From Leptofilum sp050292445 (GTDB lineage Bacteria > Chloroflexota > Anaerolineae > Promineifilales > Promineifilaceae), in assembly GCA_050292445.1 (NCBI GenBank), contig JBNKLQ010000161.1, forward strand, positions 1 to 13,968: DNA of 13,968 bases, written 5' to 3'. Shown one piece after another: positions 6,647-12,174 of this stretch; within the stretch, counting starts at the first letter, position 1, and every line of letters starts with the position of its first letter. Made by a program: the position numbers and the translations under genes. Under the pieces are notes generated by a model. The model was not told where the DNA came from. It worked only from the letters and a program-made list of their open reading frames with translations, and did no database searches.

Positions 6647-6790
6647 AGATTTCGCAGCACTATCTTTGCACTTTTGATTTGTCATTCCCGCGAATGCGGG
6701 AATCCACTCTGATGAGCAAGATGGATACCCGCCTGCGCGGGTATGACACGACCTCTGGTAAGAATTAAATCTGTGTAATCTGCGAAATCT
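6647..6790. repeat. Nested inverted repeats with a REP-like doublet, intergenic
   Basis: Between the converging genes, AGATTTCGCAG (6647-6657) is repeated in reverse complement at 6780-6790. CACAGATTT (6644-6652) is likewise complemented at 6768-6776. Inside lie two 26-base units in opposite orientation: 6681-6706 (GTCATTCCCGCGAATGCGGG...) and 6722-6747 (...CGCCTGCGCGGGTATGAC). Each is itself a GC-rich hairpin, and the two are complementary to each other except at the central bases and one internal position per side. This is the architecture of a REP doublet (BIME/REPIN-like). It fills most of the 184-base gap between the converging genes and may act as a bidirectional terminator. No T-run is present. 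Confidence 0.75.
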
Positions 6791-6819
6791 AAAACTACTT
6801 CCTCACTGGGGCTAAAAAA

Positions 6820-7686
6820 TCAATTTGGGAACAAAAAACTAACAAGCGTCTCGATTTCTGCTTCGCTGAGGTGCAAGTTAGGCATTATCGTGTCCGCTTT
6901 TAGATCGGTAGGGTTTGCCAACCACAGCGCCACATATTCCGGTGGGCGCTTAACATAAGTGATGTTTGGTCCAAGCTGGATCATGTTTTCTGCCATGGTC
7001 ACCCTGTCATGCATGTGGCACTGAATGCAGCCTTTGGCTACAAAAAGCGCCTCGCCCATTGCTTCTGGCGCAATTGCGGGGAGTAAATCAGCTTCACTTT
7101 CTGCCAGAACGGGTTGGGGCATTTGGGTGTACAGGGCAAATCCTGTCAAACTTGCCACGCTGAGCAGCACGGCACCGGCCAAACGCCATCGGTTTCGTTG
7201 GCGCGTCCAGAAAAAGAGGCAAAGTGCAGCCCCGGCGGCAGCCATCCAGCCTAAAACGAGCTGCCAGGAAACGGCCGTTTCAGACACACTTGTCTCAATC
7301 GCAGCCACAGGTACTGGGTTCACCACCAGCGGCGGCATCGGGTAAACGGCCGTAAACACCTCAATCTCCCACTGCCATTCACCTGCCTGGGGCAGAGCCA
7401 ACGTCGCGGTGTAAAAACCTTCTTCGGTGGCATCCTCGGCCTGGGCTTCTACTTTTGTGCCGCTGGCTGAGTGTACGGCCGTTATAGTTGGATTCAACCC
7501 TGCCAACATCGTTTGCCCGTGCCCTCTGACTGAAAACTCGATGGTGAACGGCCGTTCCGCTACCACCTCCGTCGGCAGTTCAGACAACGTTACCGTCGCC
7601 CAACCGCCTGCCCGCACTGAGCCAACGCTGGCAACCAAACCAATCATCAACAAGAACCCAACAACCAAAACCAATTTTTTATGCAT
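6820..7686 (-). CDS. Membrane-anchored cytochrome c with N-terminal YtkA/FixH-like domain
   Basis: This is a 288-residue protein. ATG 7686 is chosen over 7752 because AAGGAG lies 7 bases before it and a signal peptide follows at once (1-26, ending VRA-GG). Residues about 29-123 form an exported beta-sandwich resembling YtkA/FixH-like domains (TVTLSELPTEVVAERPFTIEFSV, then GFYTATLALPQAGEWQWEIEV). Two transmembrane helices follow (about 141-160 and 168-187). The C-terminal domain is a class I cytochrome c: heme-binding CIQCH at 220-224 and probable distal ligand M268 in TIMPNLHLSEAEIETLVSFLF. A single covalently bound heme would sit outside the membrane. It is the third gene of the ECF sigma operon, 16 bases after the anti-sigma-like gene. 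That suggests a role in redox or envelope sensing, or electron transfer controlled by the sigma factor. Confidence 0.85.
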   Translation of the reverse strand: MHKKLVLVVGFLLMIGLVASVGSVRAGGWATVTLSELPTEVVAERPFTIEFSVRGHGQTMLAGLNPTITAVHSASGTKVEAQAEDATEEGFYTATLALPQAGEWQWEIEVFTAVYPMPPLVVNPVPVAAIETSVSETAVSWQLVLGWMAAAGAALCLFFWTRQRNRWRLAGAVLLSVASLTGFALYTQMPQPVLAESEADLLPAIAPEAMGEALFVAKGCIQCHMHDRVTMAENMIQLGPNITYVKRPPEYVALWLANPTDLKADTIMPNLHLSEAEIETLVSFLFPN

Positions 7687-7702
7687 GACCAAACTCCTTC
7701 TT

Positions 7703-8461
7703 TTATTGCTCAACTGCTTGAAGCGATTCAGCGATTTGCAGTGCTTCTTCAAGACTGTCGGCCCCTTCCAGCCGGTATGTGATGCTCCCCTCCCACCAGA
7801 TTAGTACATTGCCTTCTACAAACAGCCACTCTTCAACCGCGCCATTTTGCAGAGCACTGTCTTGCAGCCGGAAGTAATGTGGGCCGATTAGCCAAAACGC
7901 CTGATTGCCGTTTACCTCTGTCATTTCCAGCATCTCGCTGCCTTTGTAGGCGTACTGGGCCACGTTAATCTGGTACAGGCTTAGCCCGATTTGCTGTGGG
8001 TTTGCTTCGTCACGCCAGAGGAAGATAACGGCCGTATCCCAAACCGGTTCCTCATGCAGCAGCACATCATCTGGCGGTGGTAGCTCCGTGGGCAGTTGCA
8101 AATCTGGGAATCGTGCCACGGCTTCTGCCAACGTGATGGGTTGTGTAAAGGCGGGCAGCTGCTCGCTCAACAGCGGCGGTATTTCATCAACCGCCGCTTC
8201 TTCGCCCACAAAAATGGTGATGCCCCCAGCGCGCAAAATCTGTACCAGCGCGGCGCGCACGCTTGGTACGGCCAGCAAACTGGCCGCCAGCAGCAGCAAA
8301 ACCAAGGCCCAGGCCAGACGACGGCGGGGTTGCGCTGCTTTTTTGGCGGGGTGGGCGAGCAACGGCCGTATCTTCCCGGCAATGTTCGGCGTCGGTGGAT
8401 ATTCAAACGCCGCTGCCCACTCCTGAATTTTATGTTCTTGAGCAAAATTCATTTCATCCAT
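7703..8461 (-). CDS. Membrane anti-sigma-factor-like protein with C-terminal DUF4367-like domain
   Basis: This is a 252-residue protein starting at MDEMNFAQEHK; M4 at 8452 is an alternative start, and neither has a strong ribosome binding site. The layout is a cytoplasmic N-terminal segment (1-47), a basic PRRR before one transmembrane helix (about 49-66), then an extracytoplasmic part. The outer part ends in IWWEGSITYRLEGADSLEEALQIAESL, a DUF4367-type ending that also closes the protein at 12175-13338. The N-terminal segment lacks the HxxxCxxC zinc motif of classical anti-sigma factors. Its identification rests on topology and on the position directly after the ECF sigma gene. It would hold the sigma factor at the membrane and release it on an external signal. 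Overall function is inference. The gap to the sigma gene is filled by a CGCAGAG-type repeat. Confidence 0.7.
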   Translation of the reverse strand: MDEMNFAQEHKIQEWAAAFEYPPTPNIAGKIRPLLAHPAKKAAQPRRRLAWALVLLLLAASLLAVPSVRAALVQILRAGGITIFVGEEAAVDEIPPLLSEQLPAFTQPITLAEAVARFPDLQLPTELPPPDDVLLHEEPVWDTAVIFLWRDEANPQQIGLSLYQINVAQYAYKGSEMLEMTEVNGNQAFWLIGPHYFRLQDSALQNGAVEEWLFVEGNVLIWWEGSITYRLEGADSLEEALQIAESLQAVEQ

Positions 8462-8462
8462 A

Positions 8463-8507
8463 AGAATCTCAGCGCAACTCTGCGTCTTCTCTGCGCTGCT
8501 CTGTGTT
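8463..8507. repeat. CGCAGAG-type low-complexity repeat between sigma and anti-sigma genes
   Basis: The 49-base gap between the sigma stop and the anti-sigma start consists, read on the minus strand, of iterated CAGAG/CGCAGAG words (ACACAGAGCAGCGCAGAG, then GACGCAGAG and GCGCTGAG). It is the leader of the anti-sigma gene and probably explains that gene's lack of a clear ribosome binding site. It resembles the dispersed phrase repeats elsewhere in the window. Confidence 0.6.
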
Positions 8508-8510
8508 CCC

Positions 8511-9086
8511 CTAATTTTCTGCCAGCTCGGCAAAATCCAGCTCAATTACAACTTTCAACTGCTGCAAAGCCCGGTGCAGCCGCGATTTCACCGTTCCGGC
8601 AGGGATGTCCAGCGCTGCGGCCGTTTCTGCCTCAGACAGTTCCAAAAAGTAACGCAGATAAATGACCTCTTGCGCTTTGGGGCGCAGCTGCTGCACCGCC
8701 TGCCATAGCAAGGTCGATTCAGCTCGGCTGATGTGCGTTGGCACGGCGACCGGGTCTTGTTCCTGCCACCAGCGCTTCATCATGGCCCAATAGCGAGACA
8801 GACTGCGCAGCCGATTTTTGGCCAGATTGCGGGTTATTTGTAGGAGCCACGGTTTGAACGGCCGTTCCTCATCAAATGAGTCCAATGCCAGATACGCCCG
8901 CACAAACGCCTCCTGCGCCACATCCTCCGCCTCGGCAGGGTCGCGCAGCAGCAGATACGCCAGCCGGAACACAGCCTCCTGATGCTGGCGCACCAGCACC
9001 TCCCAGGCGGCTGCATCCTTTTGCCGAGCCTGCATAATTAAAGTTGCCTCTGCGGTGGCGGTGTCACTCGTTCCAGAACGTGCCAT
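8511..9086 (-). CDS. ECF-type RNA polymerase sigma factor (sigma-70 family, group 4)
   Basis: This is a 191-residue protein with only the two conserved sigma domains of ECF factors. Region 2 spans about 30-97 (LVRQHQEAVFRLAYLLL, EAEDVAQEAFVRAYLAL with the core-binding and -10-recognition segment, then FKPWLLQITRNLAKNRLR). Region 4 spans about 133-180 (LRPKAQEVIYLRYFLELS, then the helix-turn-helix EAETAAALDIPAGTVKSRLHRALQQLK) and recognises the -35. The linker at about 100-130 is Trp/Arg-rich. It directs RNA polymerase to a specific regulon, probably under control of the membrane protein encoded next. A GGAACC/TATTGT pair upstream is a candidate autoregulated promoter. There is no Shine-Dalgarno sequence before the ATG at 9086. 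No extra C-terminal domain is present. Confidence 0.93.
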   Translation of the reverse strand: MARSGTSDTATAEATLIMQARQKDAAAWEVLVRQHQEAVFRLAYLLLRDPAEAEDVAQEAFVRAYLALDSFDEERPFKPWLLQITRNLAKNRLRSLSRYWAMMKRWWQEQDPVAVPTHISRAESTLLWQAVQQLRPKAQEVIYLRYFLELSEAETAAALDIPAGTVKSRLHRALQQLKVVIELDFAELAEN

Positions 9087-9092
9087 CTACTT

Positions 9093-9121
9093 ACAATACA
9101 CCGTTTGCCCCAATCGGTTCC
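9093..9121 (-). promoter_or_regulatory. Candidate ECF-type promoter of the sigma operon
   Basis: On the minus strand GGAACC (complement of 9116-9121) is followed after 17 bases by TATTGT (complement of 9093-9098), which ends six bases before the sigma ATG. GGAAC is a typical ECF -35 core. The -10 part does not fit one consensus, so this is only a candidate for autoregulation. Confidence 0.3.
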
Positions 9122-9150
9122 ATTTTGGATTAAAAGCAAAAAGCACAATA

Positions 9151-9219
9151 CGAATGGCACGAATAGACGAATGACACAAATAAGAAATTCGTTTTATTCG
9201 CCCATTCGTTAAATTCGTG
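9151..9219. repeat. ATTCGT-type self-complementary dispersed repeat
   Basis: This stretch is made of CGAAT/ATTCG words on both sides of a centre. 9158-9173 (CACGAATAGACGAATG) pairs imperfectly with 9203-9219 (CATTCGTTAAATTCGTG). It lies in the 271-base gap between the divergent sigma and AlkX-like genes, a gap that otherwise holds the promoters at 9093-9121 and 9243-9271 and the hairpin at 9285-9340. It has no coding potential that I can support. Confidence 0.6.
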
Positions 9220-9242
9220 GCCCGCTTTTTCTTGTCGAACGC

Positions 9243-9271
9243 TTGTTCTGATAGCGTTTGCCGCGTATAAT
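9243..9271 (+). promoter_or_regulatory. Sigma-70-type promoter of the AlkX-like gene
   Basis: TTGTTC at 9243-9248 is followed after exactly 17 bases by a perfect TATAAT at 9266-9271. The start of transcription would be near 9278, about 80 bases before ATG 9359. Confidence 0.7.
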
Positions 9272-9284
9272 CACGCCAGACGGC

Positions 9285-9345
9285 AACCTCCCGCAGGTTT
9301 ATGCCCAAATCACGCTCATTTGTGAAGCCTGCGGGAGGTTTTTCT
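9285..9345 (+). promoter_or_regulatory. Attenuator-like hairpin with T-run in the AlkX-like gene leader
   Basis: AACCTCCCGCAGG (9285-9297) pairs perfectly with CCTGCGGGAGGTT (9328-9340) across a 30-base loop and runs straight into TTTTTCT. It starts a few bases after the predicted transcription start and ends 14 bases before the ATG. The form is that of an intrinsic terminator placed inside a leader, so expression could be attenuated. The ribosome binding site AGGAG at 9349-9353 lies just beyond it. Confidence 0.55.
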
Positions 9346-9358
9346 ACAGGAGAAACCA

Positions 9359-10579
9359 ATGACTGCCCAACTAACCATTACCCGCCAGGATTTACGCCGA
9401 TTGGCCATTACGCGCCAGCACCTTACCAAAAAAGAAACGCTTACCATGCTTGACGTCATTCGGGATTTGGGCTGCGTGCAGCTGGACCCCATCCGCGCCG
9501 TGGAGCGCACCCATTTATTGGTGCTGTGGAGCCGCCTGGGTGTGTTTGATGTGGCGGAATTGAAGCGGCTGCGTTGGCAGGAAAAGGCACTGTTTGAATA
9601 TTGGGCGCACGCAGCCTCGATGGTGCTCACTGAAGAATATCCCGTTTTTAATTGGGGGATGCGCCAGCGCATGGAGAATCCCGCGTGGCTGAAACGGGTG
9701 CGAGCCTGGTTTGCCGAACATCCTCAACTGGAAGAGTTACAGGATCACATTTTAAAGCGTATGGCTGAAGAGGGGCCGCTTTTTTCGCGTGATTTTAAGA
9801 GTAAAGATGGGATGGTATGGACGTCTGGCTGGTCAAGCGGCCGTTTCGTCAATCGGCTATTGGATTATTTGTGGTCTAGCGGGGCTGTAGTGGTGGCCGA
9901 ACGCCAGGGTAACCAGCGCCGGTGGGGTTTGATGGATCATTTTCTGCCGGAATGGACGCCGCGTGACCACTGGACAACAGATGAAGCCGTTCGCTTTGCC
10001 GCCCAAAAAGCGATACGGGCATTGGGGGCCGCCACACAGAAACAAATCAAAGCCCATTACACACGCGGCATGTATCCTGGGTTAACGGCCGTTCTCACCC
10101 AACTTGTCAAAGAAAAAACCCTCATCCCTGTCACCGTCAAAGACATGTCTGATGATTACTATCTGCACGCTGAAGATTTGCCCCTGCTGCGCCAGCTGCA
10201 AAACGGTGCCTGGCAGCCGCGCACCACGTTGCTCTCTCCCTTCGACAACCTCATTTGCGACCGAGACCGCACCGAGGCGCTGTGGGACTTTTACTTCCGC
10301 ATCGAAATTTATGTACCCAAAGCCAAGCGGGAATACGGCTACTATGTTTTGCCCATCCTGTACGGCGATAAGCTCATTGGCCGCATCGATCCCAAAATGG
10401 ATCGCAAAACGAAGACGCTGCACATCTACAACGTTTATGCCGAACCGGGTGCGCCGAAATACAAAAAGACAGTGCGGGAGATTAGTCGGGCTGTGAGTTC
10501 CCTTGCTTCATTTTTGGGAGCCAAACAGATCGAATGGGGCAATGTGCCATCGGGTTGGCAAGCACTCAAAGAAAAATAG
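9359..10579 (+). CDS. Winged-helix DNA glycosylase of the AlkX/YcaQ (HTH_42) family
   Basis: This 406-residue protein spans the full length usual for the family. The start is fixed by AGGAG six bases before ATG 9359. Family landmarks are the N-terminal ARRLAI-like winged helix (DLRRLAITRQHL), VIRDLGCVQLDPI at 33-45, FEYWAHAASMV at about 79-89, then LLSPFDNLICDRDRTEALWDF and EIYVPKAKREYGYYVLPILYGDKLIGRIDPK in the C-terminal half. Members such as E. coli YcaQ/AlkX and Streptomyces AlkZ unhook interstrand crosslinks and remove bulky or alkylated bases. The catalytic Q-hydrophobic-D/Q motif is present as Q41-L42-D43, the AlkX type. It is probably a cytoplasmic repair enzyme, perhaps protecting against a crosslinking natural product; no biosynthetic genes are nearby. 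It has its own promoter and a leader hairpin. Its TAG stop lies at the edge of an inverted repeat. Confidence 0.9.
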   Translation: MTAQLTITRQDLRRLAITRQHLTKKETLTMLDVIRDLGCVQLDPIRAVERTHLLVLWSRLGVFDVAELKRLRWQEKALFEYWAHAASMVLTEEYPVFNWGMRQRMENPAWLKRVRAWFAEHPQLEELQDHILKRMAEEGPLFSRDFKSKDGMVWTSGWSSGRFVNRLLDYLWSSGAVVVAERQGNQRRWGLMDHFLPEWTPRDHWTTDEAVRFAAQKAIRALGAATQKQIKAHYTRGMYPGLTAVLTQLVKEKTLIPVTVKDMSDDYYLHAEDLPLLRQLQNGAWQPRTTLLSPFDNLICDRDRTEALWDFYFRIEIYVPKAKREYGYYVLPILYGDKLIGRIDPKMDRKTKTLHIYNVYAEPGAPKYKKTVREISRAVSSLASFLGAKQIEWGNVPSGWQALKEK

Positions 10580-10632
10580 GACGCGGATGAACGCGGATAT
10601 AAATCAGCGTCATCAGCGTTCATCTGCGTCCT
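10578..10632. repeat. Inverted repeat holding the stop codons of both converging genes
   Basis: Arms of 21 bases, 10578-10598 (AGGACGCGGATGAACGCGG...) and 10612-10632 (...AGCGTTCATCTGCGTCCT), are complementary with two mismatches across a 13-base spacer. The stop of the glycosylase gene (10577-10579) overlaps the left arm, and the stop of the ATPase gene (10613-10615) lies in the right arm. It is related to the element at 11894-11958 (shared AAAATAGGACGC and AATCAGCGTT). It may serve as a bidirectional terminator, although it lacks T-runs. Confidence 0.75.
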
Positions 10633-11872
10633 CAATCCCTTGTTTATGAGGGGGAATATATTGGTGCGCCTTGTGTCCAGCCTGGCCAACGCGGGAGATG
10701 CAGCGGTCGATGCCTACGGCCGTTTTCACTTTAATCGCCTCAGGCACCCCCCGCGCCGCATGAATTGTAATTTTCATATGTGTCAGCGCCTCGCGTGACA
10801 GTTCTGCTTCTGCCGCTGGGTTACGCATCAACACACCAATTCCCTGCTGCTCAATCAAATCAAACAGCGACACAAAACGAATGATCGCGTTGTAGTCCGT
10901 GCGCAAAATGTCCAGCGAAAAATTATCCAGCAGAAAAATTAGTGGATCGCCTACTTGCCGGGGCAAAGTCTGTATAAAGTTAGCCCATTCATTCTCTAAC
11001 AGCGGGGCGTGAACGGCCGTAGCAAAATCCAACCGCAAAAATAGAACATCAGCAACGATCTGCTGCTGGTAAGCCAACTGCTCATGCTGCTCGATGGGTA
11101 AACCTTGCAGCTTATCAAAAATCGTCCAGGCTGGGTCGTTGGGCTGTACGATGGCATCTGCTGGGGAACCAGCGCGTAAATCGACACCGCCAAAAGTGTA
11201 GATGCGAGGCGGCACCAGCATTTCTTCCAATTGGGTAAACCGATGCTGGTTGGAGGTGCCAATCACCAGCAGCCCGTGACGGGCCAAAACGGGCAGCGTG
11301 GGCGCGTAGCCAGTCATCTCCACTTCATCGGCAAAGATGAGCCGCATCGGCTGCAATGTTTCCCGAATGAACGCAGCTCGATCCGTGGTCACCATGCGAT
11401 GCTCTTGCCGATCCCAGGTGTAAAAATGAAGCAAATCGGCCCACTTTTTCACCGACAGCAGACTGACAGGCAGTCCGCTCATGAACCGCTTACTGACGGT
11501 GTAATGATAGCTGCCTTTATGCATCATCGGCTGGATGTTGTCTGGTAAAGCAAATACGCGGCGCAGGACCACATCTAGCACGTTGAGAAACGTCGTTTTG
11601 CCCGTGCCCGGCTCACCGCAAATGATGATGGGGGCTGGCGGTGGTGGGCCAGACGGCCGTTCCCCATCCCCATTTCTCCCCGCCGCCAACCGTGGCAACC
11701 ATTTACTCCAACCGTTCCTTTCCTCGACTGGCGAAGCCGGAGGTGGCTGCTGCAAAAAGGTGACAATATGGGCCAAGATTTCTTGGTGCGTGTCGCTAAA
11801 CTTTGTGGGATCGAGTCCGGCGGAAACGGCCGTCTGCTCAATTTCCCGCCATATTTCTGCTAAATTTCGCAC
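10613..11872 (-). CDS. ZapE/AFG1-like P-loop ATPase
   Basis: This 419-residue protein begins with GTG. Features are Walker A GEPGTGKTT at 86-94, Walker B LIFADEVE at 178-185 (D182, E183) and sensor-1 GTSN at 205-208, followed by RFTQLEE where the family has its conserved TSN-x-P-x-x-LY region. The later segment LLDNFSLDILRTDYNAIIRFVSLFDLIEQQGIGVLM matches the AFG1/ZapE C-terminal pattern (DY followed by an RF..L.D stretch). ZapE acts at the bacterial division ring, and AFG1 homologues act in mitochondrial protein quality control; here the role is inferred only from family. A Pro-rich low-complexity linker (about 42-82) precedes the P-loop. AGGAG is 13 bases before the GTG but 7 bases before an in-frame CTG (11876-11878), so the true start may be two codons upstream. 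The last residues, EDADER, are encoded by the arm of an inverted repeat. Related repeats bracket the gene. Confidence 0.8.
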   Translation of the reverse strand: MRNLAEIWREIEQTAVSAGLDPTKFSDTHQEILAHIVTFLQQPPPASPVEERNGWSKWLPRLAAGRNGDGERPSGPPPPAPIIICGEPGTGKTTFLNVLDVVLRRVFALPDNIQPMMHKGSYHYTVSKRFMSGLPVSLLSVKKWADLLHFYTWDRQEHRMVTTDRAAFIRETLQPMRLIFADEVEMTGYAPTLPVLARHGLLVIGTSNQHRFTQLEEMLVPPRIYTFGGVDLRAGSPADAIVQPNDPAWTIFDKLQGLPIEQHEQLAYQQQIVADVLFLRLDFATAVHAPLLENEWANFIQTLPRQVGDPLIFLLDNFSLDILRTDYNAIIRFVSLFDLIEQQGIGVLMRNPAAEAELSREALTHMKITIHAARGVPEAIKVKTAVGIDRCISRVGQAGHKAHQYIPPHKQGIEDADER

Positions 11873-11893
11873 AATCAGGTTGTTGCTCCTACG

Positions 11894-11958
11894 AAAATAG
11901 GACGCAGATTATCCTGATCTTCCTGATCAGGGGAATCAGGCAAATCAGCGTTCTATTT
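11894..11958. repeat. Inverted repeat upstream of the ZapE-like gene, related to 10578-10632
   Basis: AAATAGGACGCAGATT (11895-11910) pairs with 11943-11958 with two mismatches. The interior is made of CCTGAT/ATCAGG words (11913-11941) that can form an inner hairpin. It shares AAAATAGGACGC and AATCAGCGTT with the element at the other end of the ATPase gene. Confidence 0.7.
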
Positions 11959-12174
11959 CATTCATCCTCCAAGGCGTGATGCGAGTATTGTGGTGCAGGA
12001 TAGAGGGTGAAGCAAAGAAAATCTGCGAAATCTGCGGATAAGAAAGCTGAATGGTGGATGAGAACGGCCGTTTCTTGGCGCACAACGGCCGTATTCCGTG
12101 TCACAATCAAACGAGGCGTGGTGTTTAGAGGGTTGATTAAGCAAAACCATGACCTACTAAATCGGGAGTTAATT
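11959..12174. other. Intergenic region between divergent genes
   Basis: This is about 215 bases without a gene I can support. It holds a short AAATCTGCGAAATCTGCGG phrase (about 12019-12037) like the one flanking 6647-6790, and two ACGGCCGT octamers 21 bases apart (12064 and 12085). A weak promoter candidate (TTGATT at 12133-12138, TACTAA at 12155-12160) precedes a GGGAG ribosome binding site before ATG 12175. An in-frame ATG at 12007 lacks a ribosome binding site, and the signal peptide begins at 12175. Confidence 0.45.

Noticed and set aside
6681..6747. REP-like doublet as insertion-sequence ends
   Set aside because: No transposase frame or target duplication is visible between or around the units.
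8096..8665. Plus-strand open frame of 189 codons over the anti-sigma and sigma genes
   Set aside because: It crosses two well-supported genes and a repeat in antisense and shows no domain.
9301..9358. A leader peptide starting at ATG 9301 in the hairpin loop
   Set aside because: No ribosome binding site, and the frame runs far into the glycosylase gene rather than ending in the leader.
12007..12174. N-terminal extension of the LolA-like gene from ATG 12007
   Set aside because: No ribosome binding site; it includes repeat phrases and two octamers; a signal peptide with its own GGGAG starts at 12175.
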